Assembly (NCBI RefSeq): GCF_024753205.1
Contig: NZ_JANUGZ010000002.1
Span: 186,001-250,000, forward strand
Length of the DNA stretch: 64,000 nt
Source: Massilia aurea
GTDB taxonomy: Bacteria > Pseudomonadota > Gammaproteobacteria > Burkholderiales > Burkholderiaceae_D
Direction of reading: 5' to 3'
The position numbers and the translations under genes were made by a program. This document shows, one piece after another, positions 21,126 through 32,080 of this stretch. How positions within the stretch are numbered: the stretch's first letter is position 1; each line of letters begins with the position of its first letter. The notes below the pieces were generated by a model. The model worked only from the letters and a program-made list of their open reading frames with translations. It was not told where the DNA came from and searched no databases.

Positions 21126-21140
21126 TGTAGTGAATTTACG
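21126..21140 (+). promoter_or_regulatory. HexR-like operator in front of pgi
   Basis: TGTAGTGAATTTACG, 13 of 15 positions equal to the zwf site. It lies 58-79 bp before the two possible pgi starts. It and the edd operator share the same 210-bp divergent gap, so one repressor could control both directions. Confidence 0.68.
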
Positions 21141-21204
21141 CGCAGATAATTGTATTATTCGATAATCTGTTAACGACAACATTGTGCCACGCACCCCGGA
21201 CCCC

Positions 21205-22848
<1,644 letters not shown>

Positions 22849-22872
22849 TCCCGAACTTGCGAGACCGAGACT

Positions 22873-23769
22873 ATGGCAACCGAAAAATTTGAAGTGGTAC
22901 ACGATGCGCCGATGCTGGTGGGCGAATCGGCGATCTGGCACGAAGTCGAATCGGCCCTGTACTGGGTCGACATCGAAGGCCTGACCGTCAACCGCCTGCA
23001 CGCGGCCAGCGGCAAATTCAGCTCATGGAAGATGGGCTCGAACCCGTCGGCGCTGGCCATCGACGACAACAATTTCCTGGTCGTGGCCACGCGCGACAAG
23101 CTGCTGCGCCTGAACACGACCGACGGTGCGGAAACCCCGATCGCCGACGCGCCCTACGATACGTCGAAGGTGCGCTTCAATGATGGCCGCGTCGACCCGG
23201 CGGGCCGGTTCTGGATCGGCACCATGTACGAGCCGCGCGACCAGCCGGCCGCCGAGATGTACGTGCTCGCGCGCGACAACCTGCGCTGCGCCTGGCGCGG
23301 CGGCATGACCAACTCGAACGGCCTGGCCTGGAGCCTGGACGGCCGCACGATGTTCCATGCCGATACCACCACGCACCGCATCGACTGCTACGACTTCGAT
23401 GTGGCCACCGGTGAGCACAGCAACCGCCGCACGATCCTCACCTTCCCGACCGATAAAACGGCGCCGGACTACGGCGGGCGGCCCGATGGCGCAACGATGG
23501 ATTCTGAAGGCATGTACTGGGTCGCGATGTTCGAAGGCGGGCGCGTGCTGCGCATCTCGCCAACGGGCGAGATCCTGCGCGAGATCAAACTGCCGGTACG
23601 CTGCCCGACGTCGGTCTGCTTCGGCGGGCCCGACCTGCGCACGCTGTACATCACCAGCGCCAGCCAGGGCCGGTCGAGCGAAGAAATCGCGCAGTATCCG
23701 CACACCGGCAAGGTGCTGTCGGTGCGGCTCGATGTCGCCGGCCGCGAAGAGCCCGAGTACGCGATCTGA
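22873..23769 (+). CDS. SMP-30/gluconolactonase-family sugar lactonase
   Basis: A 298-residue six-bladed propeller of the SMP-30/LRE family, which hydrolyses sugar lactones using one divalent metal. Metal-site residues are recognisable: Glu in LVGESAIWHE (about residue 18), Asn in TNSNGLAWS (about 148) and Asp in GRPDGATMDSEG (about 199). There is no signal peptide, so it acts in the cytoplasm, unlike periplasmic gluconolactonases. It lies 24 bp after pgi in an ED gene block that shows no standard 6-phosphogluconolactonase (pgl). It could therefore supply lactonase activity there, or act on free glucono- or arabinonolactone. That choice is inference. Confidence 0.9.
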   Translation: MATEKFEVVHDAPMLVGESAIWHEVESALYWVDIEGLTVNRLHAASGKFSSWKMGSNPSALAIDDNNFLVVATRDKLLRLNTTDGAETPIADAPYDTSKVRFNDGRVDPAGRFWIGTMYEPRDQPAAEMYVLARDNLRCAWRGGMTNSNGLAWSLDGRTMFHADTTTHRIDCYDFDVATGEHSNRRTILTFPTDKTAPDYGGRPDGATMDSEGMYWVAMFEGGRVLRISPTGEILREIKLPVRCPTSVCFGGPDLRTLYITSASQGRSSEEIAQYPHTGKVLSVRLDVAGREEPEYAI

Positions 23770-23787
23770 ACCCGGAGCGCGATCTGA

Positions 23788-23813
23788 GGCCCGGGTCGCG
23801 CTGAACCCGGGCC
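23788..23813. terminator. Hairpin in the convergent gluconolactonase / TonB-receptor junction
   Basis: GGCCCGGGT and ACCCGGGCC form a perfect 9-bp stem with an 8-nt loop between two convergent stop codons. There is no T-run on either side, so it may act as a processing or rho-assisted terminator. Confidence 0.5.
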
Positions 23814-23822
23814 CGCACCTGC

Positions 23823-26231
23823 TTACCAGGTGTAGCCGGCCTTCACATAGAAGTAGCGGCCATTGAAGCCGTTCGGCGCCCACACGCTGTATGGCTGGGT
23901 GCCGTTCACGTTCAGGTTGGCCCGCGACGTGACCTGCGCAGGATAGCGATTGGTCACGTTGTCGATGCCGGCCGTCAGGCGCCACTGGTTCAGGCGCACG
24001 CTCGCTGCCAGATCGAGCACCCACTGCGGGTCGTAGTTCTGGTCCAGCGCCGGATCGTTCTGCGGCACCGTGAATTCACCGTAACGCGTCACGACGGCGC
24101 GGCCATTCCACGCACCCTTTGTAAAGTCACCCGTCAGACCGAGCTTGTCCTTCGGCGAACCCACCGTCAGGCGGTTGATGCTCTGGCGGTCCACCAGCGA
24201 CAATCCCTGCCCCGACAGCACCGCCGGCGACGCCGCCACACCTTGCACCTCGTTGTCGTTATGGTTGTAGGCCAGCGTCAGGTCGGCGCGCGCGCCCTGC
24301 GCGAAGTTCAGGCGGTACGTGCTGACCACGTCGACACCCTTGGTGCGCGTGTCGACTGCATTGGTGAAGTAGCGCGCCGCGCCGACGAACACGCCCTGGG
24401 CCGCAAGCGCGCGTGACAGCGCCGGTGCATTGGCCAGTTGCAGGTTCGACGAGAACACGATGCGATCGTCGATATCGATGCGGTACAGATCGACCGTCGT
24501 GGTCCAGTTGCGCGTTGGCTGCCACTGCGCACCGATGCTCAGGTTGCGCGCCTTTTCGGCCTTGAGCGGCTGCGCGCCCAGCGCACGGGCGGCGGCGCTG
24601 CCGACCGGGAACGTGCCCGTCTCCACCAGCGCGCTGGCGCCGTTCACGAGCAGCGTGTTGGTGGTGGTGATCGTGTAGAACGACTGGGCCAGCGACGGCG
24701 CCCGGAAACCGTTCGAGGCCGTGCCGCGCAGCGCGAACGTTGGCGTGAATGCATAGCGCGCCGATGCCTTGGCCGAGTTCGTGCTGCCAAAGTCGCTGTA
24801 GCGTTCATGGCGCAGCGCCAGGGCGCCCGACAGTGCGCTCGTGATGTCGCCTTCCAGATTCAGGTACACCGATTTGTTGTTGCGGCTATTTTCGCCTGCA
24901 TTCTCAGGACGGAAGCCCGAATAGCCCTGGGCGCCGGAACCGAAGTACGAACCGGCTTCGCCCGCGCCGATCTCGTAGGATTCATGGCGCGCTTCCAGAC
25001 CCAGCGCCACCGTCAGCGGGCCGCTCATGAACGACACGGGAATCTCGCGCGCCACGTCCAGGTTGGCCAGACTTTGCTTCGAGGTCAGTTCGCCCGCATA
25101 GAAGCTGGTCGGGCTGGCTGCGCCCAGGCTGTAGTTGACCGTATCGTTGACGTCGAGCGTGAAGCGGTTGCGGCCGTGGTTCAGGCTCGCATCCCAGCGC
25201 CAGCCGGCGGCCACGCCGCGCAGGCCCGTCACGATCGAGGCATCGACCGAGGTGCTGCCCAGCAGCGGCTGGAAGCCTTCCGGATACAGCGGCGAGCGCA
25301 GCGTGGTGCGGTTGTTGTCGGTGAACGCGGTGCGGAAGGTCGCCGCCGACGAGGTGTCGCGCTCGCCGTAGCTCGCAAAGGCGTACCAGTCGACGTCGTC
25401 GTTGATGCGCACTTCGCTGTTGACGAACAGCGTGCGCGGGCGGCTGTCCGGGTCACCGTAGCGCTGGGTGATCAGGCCCTGGCGTGGGCCGGCGGACGGG
25501 CGCGGGTCGGCAAACGAGCGATTGGTGGCGTTGCGCTCGGCCGCTTCGACGGCGATGCGCACCCAGCCATCCTGGCCCAGGTTGAAGCCCGCCGAGCCGC
25601 GCACGGTGCCCTGCTCGCCGTCGCCCGCGTCATACTGGCCGTACACCACTTCCGCTTCGCCGCCCTTGGCGCCGCGCTTGAGGATGATGTTGACCACACC
25701 GGCGATGGCGTCCGAGCCGTATTGGGCTGCGGCGCCGTCGCGCAGCACTTCGATACGCTCGATCGCTGCCAGCGGAATCGCATTCAGGTCAACCGGGGCC
25801 GAGCCGCGGCCCAGCGTGCCGTTGACGTTGACGACGGCCGACGTGTGACGGCGCTTGCCGTTGACCAGCACCAGCGTCTGGTCGGGCGACAGGCCGCGCA
25901 GCTGCGCCGGACGCACCGCGTCGCTGGCGTCAGCGCCGCTCGGACGCGGGAAATTCATCGATGGCAACAGGCGCGACAGCACGGTGGCCAGCTCGCCCGA
26001 GCCGGTACTAAGCAGTTCCTTGTTGCCGATGACATCGACGGGCGACTCCGAATCCAGCGTGCGGCGGTTCAGTGAACGGGTGCCGGTGACGACGATCGTC
26101 TGCACGTCCTGGGCGACCGGCGCCGGTGGCGGCGTCTCCTGGGCCAGCGCGGCGGTCGGGGCCAGGGTTGCGATCAGGCTCAGGATCAGGACCGCGCGAT
26201 GCGGGTTGGCGTGATGGTGCTTGCAGCTCAT
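23823..26231 (-). CDS. TonB-dependent outer-membrane receptor
   Basis: An 802-residue active-transport receptor. A signal peptide (cleavage near APTAALAQ, about residue 31) is followed by a TonB-box-like segment (QTIVVTGTRS, about 43-52). Next is a plug domain with RIEVLRDGAAAQYGSDAIAGVVNI (read in pieces, about 155-180), and then a long beta-barrel ending in a C-terminal aromatic (KAGYTW). The substrate cannot be read from sequence. Because it lies between a sugar lactonase and zwf, a sugar or sugar-acid oligomer is a fair guess. No HexR-like site was found before it, so it may be regulated on its own. Confidence 0.93.
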   Translation of the reverse strand: MSCKHHHANPHRAVLILSLIATLAPTAALAQETPPPAPVAQDVQTIVVTGTRSLNRRTLDSESPVDVIGNKELLSTGSGELATVLSRLLPSMNFPRPSGADASDAVRPAQLRGLSPDQTLVLVNGKRRHTSAVVNVNGTLGRGSAPVDLNAIPLAAIERIEVLRDGAAAQYGSDAIAGVVNIILKRGAKGGEAEVVYGQYDAGDGEQGTVRGSAGFNLGQDGWVRIAVEAAERNATNRSFADPRPSAGPRQGLITQRYGDPDSRPRTLFVNSEVRINDDVDWYAFASYGERDTSSAATFRTAFTDNNRTTLRSPLYPEGFQPLLGSTSVDASIVTGLRGVAAGWRWDASLNHGRNRFTLDVNDTVNYSLGAASPTSFYAGELTSKQSLANLDVAREIPVSFMSGPLTVALGLEARHESYEIGAGEAGSYFGSGAQGYSGFRPENAGENSRNNKSVYLNLEGDITSALSGALALRHERYSDFGSTNSAKASARYAFTPTFALRGTASNGFRAPSLAQSFYTITTTNTLLVNGASALVETGTFPVGSAAARALGAQPLKAEKARNLSIGAQWQPTRNWTTTVDLYRIDIDDRIVFSSNLQLANAPALSRALAAQGVFVGAARYFTNAVDTRTKGVDVVSTYRLNFAQGARADLTLAYNHNDNEVQGVAASPAVLSGQGLSLVDRQSINRLTVGSPKDKLGLTGDFTKGAWNGRAVVTRYGEFTVPQNDPALDQNYDPQWVLDLAASVRLNQWRLTAGIDNVTNRYPAQVTSRANLNVNGTQPYSVWAPNGFNGRYFYVKAGYTW

Positions 26232-26385
26232 GGGGACTTCTCTTCTTCTGGTCGGTGACGGCGGTACCTCGACCGCCGAAGGGACGCGAAGCTTAACAGG
26301 CCTCCAATTGCGTTGCCAATATCGATTTTGCCTATGCTTATATCGGGAACCGGCAGATAGGAGCAGATGACAGCAGATGCCCCGC

Positions 26386-27819
26386 TCAGCCCATCATCCG
26401 GGCCGAATCGTAGCCGATCCGCACCGCGCCCCAGTGCTTCCCGTCGATCACGATGGGCATCGACAGATCGTTGATCACCTCACCGGTATCGCGCAGATAG
26501 GTCTGCAGCAGGAACGGCTCGCGGTTCTTCGCCAGCCGGATGCCCACCGGATCGTCGAAGATCCGCTTGTTGCGGCAATACACCAGGTCGTGCTCGCGCT
26601 GCCCGTTGGGCGGGCGCGAAAACTTGGTGTTGTGGGTCGGCGCAAAGCCGCGGTTGTCCACGGCCAGCGCGTAGGCAGCGCCCGGCAAATCGGTCAGCAC
26701 GCGGTCGAACAGGATTTGCAGGTCGCGCTCGACGATGCGGTCGTAGGACGTGGTAAAGCGCGGCGGATCGGATTGTGCGATCGGCTGGTAATTCTGATCG
26801 AACACGTTGGCGCCACTCCCGGCATGCCGCTTCAGGCAAGCCAGCACCTCTTCGCGCAGCACGGTGGTTGCGTCGACCAGCGCGTCGAACGGCGTGCCGC
26901 CGGTGCGAAAACCCGCCAGCACGCCTTGCAGCTCCTCGGTGGCCAGCCGCACCTCGTCGACCCGGCGCGACGCATCCTGCATCGTTGCCGCCGCCCCCGA
27001 TGCATTGCTCGCCACCTCGCCGACGCGCGCCCCGATCTGCTGATTGACGCCGTCGAGCGACTGCATCGCCAGCGCCATCTGGTCCACGGTCGCGGTCATG
27101 CGCTCGAAATCCGCCACGAACGTCGTCAGGTGGCTCGCCGCGCTGCCGGCTTCGCGCGCCGAGACGTTCACGCCATCGAGGATACTGGCCGTCGCGCTGG
27201 AGGTCGATGCCACCAGCCCGCGCATCGCACTGCTGGCGGTCGCGATCTTCACGGCTTCCGTGTTGACCACCTGCGACAGGCGCCGCACTTCTGACGCCAC
27301 CACGGCGAACCCGCGTCCGGCCGGGCCGGCGCGCGCCGCCTCGATCGCGGCATTGATCGCCAGCAGATTGGTCTGGTTGGCGACGTTTTCGATGACGGTG
27401 CCGAATTCGCCGATCTCGTGCAGGTGCCCGACCAGTTGCGAGACGGTGTCCGAAAAACCGTGCACCTGCGCCTCGATGGTGCGCATGCGCGCTTCGAGGC
27501 GCGTCAGTTCATCCATCGATTCGCGCGCCGTATGCAGGTTGCGCGCGGCCGTGTCGGCGATGCGCAGCGTACCGGCATTGACGTCGGCCGACAGCTCGGT
27601 GACTTCGCGCGCGGCAGCGGCCAGCGCGCCGGCCGCCTGGTGCTGGCTCACGGCCTGGGCCTGTGCCTGGCCGACTTCCTTACGCAGGCGTGCGGCATTG
27701 ATCGCCGTGCGGATACTGCCATCGCGCGCCTTGACCACCAGCGCGCGCATGCTGCCGCCCACGGCCCCGCCACCGAACGGCGACAGCGCCCGTCCCCAAC
27801 TTTGCATCCAGCCCATCAT
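26386..27819 (-). CDS. Soluble chemoreceptor with C-terminal Cache-like sensor domain
   Basis: A 477-residue receptor without any membrane segment. The signalling coiled coil comes first (about residues 60-290), with the tip [21 protein letters not shown] (read in pieces, about 147-167) and [18 protein letters not shown]-terminal sensor region follows (about 305-475) with [28 protein letters not shown] and [17 protein letters not shown], which resembles a Cache/PAS-type ligand fold. This order, signal first and sensor last, is the reverse of ordinary receptors. It points to sensing of an internal or membrane-near signal. Start 27819 follows GAGGGAGAC; a second ATG follows at once. It is divergent from zwf. 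Confidence 0.87.
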   Translation of the reverse strand: MMGWMQSWGRALSPFGGGAVGGSMRALVVKARDGSIRTAINAARLRKEVGQAQAQAVSQHQAAGALAAAAREVTELSADVNAGTLRIADTAARNLHTARESMDELTRLEARMRTIEAQVHGFSDTVSQLVGHLHEIGEFGTVIENVANQTNLLAINAAIEAARAGPAGRGFAVVASEVRRLSQVVNTEAVKIATASSAMRGLVASTSSATASILDGVNVSAREAGSAASHLTTFVADFERMTATVDQMALAMQSLDGVNQQIGARVGEVASNASGAAATMQDASRRVDEVRLATEELQGVLAGFRTGGTPFDALVDATTVLREEVLACLKRHAGSGANVFDQNYQPIAQSDPPRFTTSYDRIVERDLQILFDRVLTDLPGAAYALAVDNRGFAPTHNTKFSRPPNGQREHDLVYCRNKRIFDDPVGIRLAKNREPFLLQTYLRDTGEVINDLSMPIVIDGKHWGAVRIGYDSARMMG

Positions 27820-28018
27820 GTCTCCCTCGTCTTCGCAGCTCGCACGGCTACGATATTTACGTGTGGAAACTATAGTCCTGATCCCCTGCCCTGTCATGTT
27901 CCAATGTCTGGTCGTCGCATTCCCACCACTTGGGGCGCGCCGGTGCGTCCTCAACTATGTCAACATACACTGCGGCACCGGCCTTTCGTAGTATATTTTC
28001 TTGTAAGGCGCCAGTTTA

Positions 28019-28033
28019 TGTAGTAAATTTACA
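28019..28033 (+). promoter_or_regulatory. HexR-like operator in front of zwf
   Basis: TGTAGTAAATTTACA, extended to a 6-bp inverted repeat TATGTA...TACATA (28017-28035). This is the most symmetrical of the three sites in the window and lies 45 bp before the zwf ATG. hexR itself is the next gene, so the loop is probably autoregulatory. Confidence 0.75.
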
Positions 28034-28078
28034 TACAATCTCTTCCTGTTTTCATTCTCTTCACGTACCCGGCTCATC

Positions 28079-29548
28079 ATGGCGATTCCCGATTTCGACC
28101 TCGTATTCTTTGGCGGCAGTGGCGACCTTGCGATGCGCAAGCTGTTGCCTGCCATGTTCGCGCGCGACGTGGCCGGCGACCTGCCGGCCAGCGCCCGCAT
28201 CATCTGCGTCGGGCGCGACGACGCCACGCAGGAAGAATTCCTGCACATGGTCGAGACCAACTCGAAGCCGCACATCAAGGAAGCGCCCTCTAGCGTCAAC
28301 TGGGACAAATTCCTCGGCCGCATCACCTATGTGGCACTAAACGCCACCGATGCGGGCACCTTCGGCGACCTGGTCGCGGCCCTGCGCGCCGATGATTCGC
28401 TCACGCGCGTGTACTACCTGGCCACGCCGCCGCAGATCTTCGCCAAGATCTGTGACAACCTGGCCGCCACGGGCCTGGCCACGCCTAATTCGCGCGTGGT
28501 GCTCGAAAAGCCGCTGGGCCGCGACCTGGCCTCGGCCAAGCAGATCAACCTGGACGTCGGCAAAGTCTTCGCCGAATCGCAGATCTACCGCATCGACCAC
28601 TACCTGGGCAAGGAGACCGTGCAGAACCTGCTGGCCCTGCGCTTCGGGAACATCCTGTTCGAGCCGCTGTGGCGCCGCGAATGGATTTCGGACGTGCAGA
28701 TCACCATCGCCGAGAAGATCGGCGTGGGCAACCGCATGGGCTACTACGACAACTCGGGCGCGCTGCGCGACATGCTGCAAAACCACCTGCTGCAACTGCT
28801 GTGCATCGTGGCGATGGAGCCGCCGGCCTCGATCGCGCCGGACGCCGTGCGCGACGCCAAGCTGCAGGTGCTGCGCTCGCTGAAACGCTTCACCCCGACG
28901 ACGCTGACCCACAATATCGTGCGCGGCCAGTACCGCTCGGGCTATATCGATGGCCAGCCGGTCCCCGGCTACCGCGATGAACCGGATGCGCCAAAGAGTT
29001 CGCGCACCGAGACCTTCGTGGCGATGAAGGCCGAAATCGACACCTGGCGCTGGGCCGGCGTGCCGTTCTATCTGCGCACCGGCAAGCGCATGTCCGACCG
29101 CCTGGCCGAAATCGTCGTGCGCTTCAAGCCGATCCCGCATTCGATCTTCAACCAGCCGACGTCGAGCTTCCAGCCCAATAGCCTGGTGATCCGCCTGCAG
29201 CCCGATGAAGGGCTGTCGATGAACCTGATGGCCAAGACGCCGGGCGACTCGATGCGCCTGAAACAGGCCGAACTCGAACTCGATTTCCGCGAGCAGTTCA
29301 CGTCGCCGCGCATGGAAGCGTACGAGCGCCTGCTGCTCGACGTGCTGCGCGGCCAACTGACGCTGTTCATGCGCGGCGACGAGCTGGAAGCGGCGTGGGA
29401 ATGGGTCGAGCCAATCCTGGAACACTGGGAACAGGACGACAGCTCGCCCGCCCCGTACACGTCCGGCACCTGGGGGCCGGCCGCGGCCAGCGCCCTGATC
29501 GGGCGCGACGGTTTGCAGTGGCGCGAAGAATCGCTGCCCGAAGACTAA
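28079..29548 (+). CDS. zwf: Glucose-6-phosphate 1-dehydrogenase
   Basis: Zwf oxidises glucose 6-phosphate to 6-phosphogluconolactone with NAD(P)+, the entry to the oxidative pentose phosphate and ED routes. The 489-residue protein shows the dinucleotide-binding FFGGSGDLAMRKLLPA (about residues 10-25), EKPLGRDL (about 143-150), the active-site RIDHYLGKE with catalytic His (about 172-180), and FVAMKAEIDTWRWAGVPFYLRTGK (read in pieces, about 309-335). No typical RBS is seen before ATG 28079, but the family start MAIPDFDLVFFGGSGD supports it. It is followed by hexR after 9 bp. Confidence 0.97.
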   Translation: MAIPDFDLVFFGGSGDLAMRKLLPAMFARDVAGDLPASARIICVGRDDATQEEFLHMVETNSKPHIKEAPSSVNWDKFLGRITYVALNATDAGTFGDLVAALRADDSLTRVYYLATPPQIFAKICDNLAATGLATPNSRVVLEKPLGRDLASAKQINLDVGKVFAESQIYRIDHYLGKETVQNLLALRFGNILFEPLWRREWISDVQITIAEKIGVGNRMGYYDNSGALRDMLQNHLLQLLCIVAMEPPASIAPDAVRDAKLQVLRSLKRFTPTTLTHNIVRGQYRSGYIDGQPVPGYRDEPDAPKSSRTETFVAMKAEIDTWRWAGVPFYLRTGKRMSDRLAEIVVRFKPIPHSIFNQPTSSFQPNSLVIRLQPDEGLSMNLMAKTPGDSMRLKQAELELDFREQFTSPRMEAYERLLLDVLRGQLTLFMRGDELEAAWEWVEPILEHWEQDDSSPAPYTSGTWGPAAASALIGRDGLQWREESLPED

Positions 29549-29557
29549 GGCTGACCC

Positions 29558-30412
29558 ATGCTGCTCGACTCGATCCGCACCCAGCTCGACACGCTCTCCA
29601 AATCGGAGCGCAAGGTGGCGCTCGCGGTGCTGGCCGCGCCGTCCGGCACCGTGAGCCAGAACATCACGGCGCTCGCGCGCAACGCGGGCGTGTCGGAACC
29701 GACCGTCGTGCGCTTTTGCCGCACGCTGGGTTACGACGGCTGGCACGAGTTCAAGCTGAAAATGGCGCAAGGTCTGGCGCTGGCCCTGCCCGGCGCGAAC
29801 GAGGCGCCGCACCAGGACGACCTGGCGTCGGACCTGATCAACAAGATCTGCAGCCGCTCGATCAACACGCTGCTCGACCTGCGCAACAACCTCAAGCCGG
29901 AGCTGGTTCAGCAGGCCCTTGAGATCCTCGCGCGCGCCAACAAGATCGAGTTCTACGGCCAGGGCACGTCCGGCTTCGTGGCGGCCGACGCGCAGCACAA
30001 GTTCTTCCGCTCGGGCGTGCCGACGGTGGCCTATACCGACCCGGCGATCCACTCGATCGCCGCGGCCCTGCTGCGCGAAGGCGATGCGGTGGTGGCCATT
30101 TCGCAGCGCGGCAACAACCCCGCGCTGACCCGTTCGGCCAAGCTGGCCAAGGCGGGCGGCGCGCAGGTGATCGTGCTGGCGCCATCGGGCACGCCACTGG
30201 CCGAGATGGCCACGCTGCTGATCCCGATCGACCTGGTGTTTGCGACCGACCCCTACACGCCCATCTCGGCGCGCCTGGCCTACCTGGTCGTGATCGACGT
30301 GCTGGCGGTGGGCCTGGCGCTGCGGCGCGGGCCGGAGTTTCGCAAGAAAATGCAGAACGCGCAGAAGGCGCTGCAGGAGTTCGACATGCAGTTCGATTCG
30401 TTCATCGGCTAA
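29558..30412 (+). CDS. hexR: HexR-type transcriptional regulator (RpiR family)
   Basis: A 284-residue regulator with an N-terminal RpiR helix-turn-helix (about residues 1-77; NITALARNAGVSEPTVVRFCR) and a C-terminal SIS sugar-phosphate domain (about 120-260; KIEFYGQGTSGFVAADAQHK in pieces, VAISQRGNNPALT). HexR of Pseudomonas and Shewanella binds KDPG and controls zwf, edd, eda and other central carbon genes. Its position directly after zwf, and HexR-like sites before zwf, edd and pgi, make this identity very likely. Nine base pairs separate it from zwf, so the two share a transcript. Confidence 0.93.
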   Translation: MLLDSIRTQLDTLSKSERKVALAVLAAPSGTVSQNITALARNAGVSEPTVVRFCRTLGYDGWHEFKLKMAQGLALALPGANEAPHQDDLASDLINKICSRSINTLLDLRNNLKPELVQQALEILARANKIEFYGQGTSGFVAADAQHKFFRSGVPTVAYTDPAIHSIAAALLREGDAVVAISQRGNNPALTRSAKLAKAGGAQVIVLAPSGTPLAEMATLLIPIDLVFATDPYTPISARLAYLVVIDVLAVGLALRRGPEFRKKMQNAQKALQEFDMQFDSFIG

Positions 30413-30447
30413 AATAGTTTTTTTATTGACCGCCAAATGGCAACGCC

Positions 30448-30945
30448 ATGCACATCAACCCAGAACGCAGCGACCGCCCCGATTACGACCTGCTGGTACG
30501 CCAGGTCACGAGCATCCTCGAAGGTGAACGCGACCTGACGGCCAATGCGTCGCAGTTCTCGGCCCTTGTCTACGACACCATCGCCGACCTGAACTGGGCT
30601 GGCTTCTACTTCACCGTGCCGTCCAAAAAAGGCGAAGGCAACGATCTGCTGGTCGGCCCGTTCCAGGGCAAGCCCGCCTGCGCGCGCATCCCGTTCGGGC
30701 GCGGCGTGTGCGGTGCCACTGCCGTCAAGCGCGAGACCATCGTCGTCGCCGACGTGCATGCGTTCCCGGGCCATATCGCCTGCGATTCGGCGTCGGCCTC
30801 CGAGATCGTGATCCCGGTGCTCAAGGACGACCGGTTGATCGGCGTGTTCGATATCGACAGCCCGAAGCTCGAGCGCTTCAGCAACGAAGACCGCGCCGGC
30901 CTGGAAGCCATGCTGGCCGCGTTTGTCGCGGGCACCGATTTCTAA
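30448..30945 (+). CDS. msrC: Free methionine-(R)-sulfoxide reductase (GAF domain)
   Basis: A 165-residue single-GAF protein of the fRMsr family, which reduces free L-methionine-R-sulfoxide using thioredoxin. The three conserved Cys are present in the right places: [15 protein letters not shown] (about residues 77-91, two Cys) and [16 protein letters not shown] (about 110-125, one Cys). The reduction uses the last of these and forms disulfides with the others. Length is normal. It lies 35 bp after hexR and 19 bp before tal on the same strand. It may be cotranscribed with them, though a TAAAAT near 30411 could give it a promoter of its own. Confidence 0.93.
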   Translation: MHINPERSDRPDYDLLVRQVTSILEGERDLTANASQFSALVYDTIADLNWAGFYFTVPSKKGEGNDLLVGPFQGKPACARIPFGRGVCGATAVKRETIVVADVHAFPGHIACDSASASEIVIPVLKDDRLIGVFDIDSPKLERFSNEDRAGLEAMLAAFVAGTDF

Positions 30946-30964
30946 GAATATTCAAGAGACCACC

Positions 30965-31894
30965 ATGAACCAACTCGAACAGCTCAAGCAATTCACCACC
31001 GTCGTTGCCGACACCGGCGACTTCCAGTCGATCAAGGCGTACACACCGCAGGACGCGACCACCAACCCGTCGCTGATCCTGAAGGCCGTGCAAAAGCCCG
31101 AGTACCGTCCGCTGCTTGAAAAAGCCATTGCCAATGCGCCCGACGCATCGATCGACGGCATCATCGACAGCCTGTTGATCGCCTTCGGCGTGGAAATCCT
31201 CAAGTTCGTGCCAGGCCGCGTGTCGACCGAGATCGATGCCGCGCTGTCGTTCGATACCGAGGCCACGGTGGCCAAGGGCCGCGAACTGATCGCGCTGTAC
31301 GAAGCGGCCGGCGTGTCGCGCGAGCGTGTGCTGATCAAGATCGCCTCGACCTGGGAAGGCATCCGCGCCGCCGAGATCCTGGAAAAAGACGGCATCCACT
31401 GCAATCTGACGCTGCTGTTCTCGCTGTGCCAGGCAGTGGCTTGCGCCGAAGCGGGCGTCAAGCTGATTTCGCCGTTCGTCGGCCGCATCTACGACTGGTA
31501 CAAGAAGTCGACCGGCACCGAATACCAGGGCGCCGAGGATCCGGGCGTGCAGTCGGTCAAGGGCATCTACCAGTACTACCGCAAGTTCGGCTACGCCACC
31601 GAAGTGATGGGCGCGAGCTTCCGCAACACGTCGCAGATCCTCGAGCTGGCCGGTTGCGACCTGCTCACGATCTCGCCGGACCTGCTGCAAAAGCTGGCCG
31701 ACAGCGACGCGCCATTCGAGCGCAAGCTGGTCAAGGACGACAGCGCCGATATCGAGAAGATCGCGATCGACGAAAAGACGTTCCGCTTCATGCTCAATGA
31801 AGATGCAATGGCGACCGAAAAGCTGGCCGAAGGCATCCGCGCGTTCGTGGCCGATTCGATCAAGCTGAAAGTAATGATCGAAGGCATGCGTTAA
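30965..31894 (+). CDS. tal: Transaldolase
   Basis: Transaldolase (TalB type) moves a dihydroxyacetone unit between sugar phosphates in the non-oxidative pentose phosphate pathway. At 309 aa it is of standard length. It shows [12 protein letters not shown] (about residues 29-40), the Schiff-base Lys in [13 protein letters not shown] (about residue 125) and [13 protein letters not shown] (about 170-182). I chose ATG 30965 because [19 protein letters not shown] is the usual start; the open frame begins earlier without support. It is the last gene of the zwf-hexR-msrC-tal run and ends at a strong terminator. Confidence 0.97.
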   Translation: MNQLEQLKQFTTVVADTGDFQSIKAYTPQDATTNPSLILKAVQKPEYRPLLEKAIANAPDASIDGIIDSLLIAFGVEILKFVPGRVSTEIDAALSFDTEATVAKGRELIALYEAAGVSRERVLIKIASTWEGIRAAEILEKDGIHCNLTLLFSLCQAVACAEAGVKLISPFVGRIYDWYKKSTGTEYQGAEDPGVQSVKGIYQYYRKFGYATEVMGASFRNTSQILELAGCDLLTISPDLLQKLADSDAPFERKLVKDDSADIEKIAIDEKTFRFMLNEDAMATEKLAEGIRAFVADSIKLKVMIEGMR

Positions 31895-31916
31895 GCGCAC
31901 CAGTTGCGCAAACGAC

Positions 31917-31941
31917 AAACCCGGCTGCGGCCGGGTTTTTT
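31917..31941 (+). terminator. Rho-independent terminator of tal
   Basis: AAACCCGGC / GCCGGGTTT with a 4-nt loop and a following T-run, 23 bp after the tal stop. It is a textbook terminator. Confidence 0.93.
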
Positions 31942-31979
31942 GTTGTTTCTACATCTGTACAACCAGACGTCTCACAGCC

Positions 31980-32004
31980 GGGGTCAGGTCTGACATTCAG
32001 ACAC
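31980..32004 (-). repeat. Inverted partial copy of the 51-bp repeat unit
   Basis: A 25-nt segment beginning GGGGTCAGGTCTGACATT is the reverse complement of the GTGTCC...GACCCC part of copy 3 (32197-32221), with 23 of 25 positions matching. Together they could fold a transcript of the gap into a long hairpin. Confidence 0.8.
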
Positions 32005-32080
32005 GACCTCAGCCTTAGCTACTATCAACGGCGTCTTGCCCGATACCAACATCGTCCGATGCCAGCTAATCCCGGCTGCC

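Noticed and set aside
24438..26075. A 545-codon open frame opposite the TonB receptor
   Set aside because: Arg/Ala/Gln-rich shadow with no recognisable protein features.
28337..30436. A 699-codon open frame opposite zwf and hexR
   Set aside because: Low-complexity Arg/Gln/His-rich translation spanning two clear sense genes; no RBS or domain.
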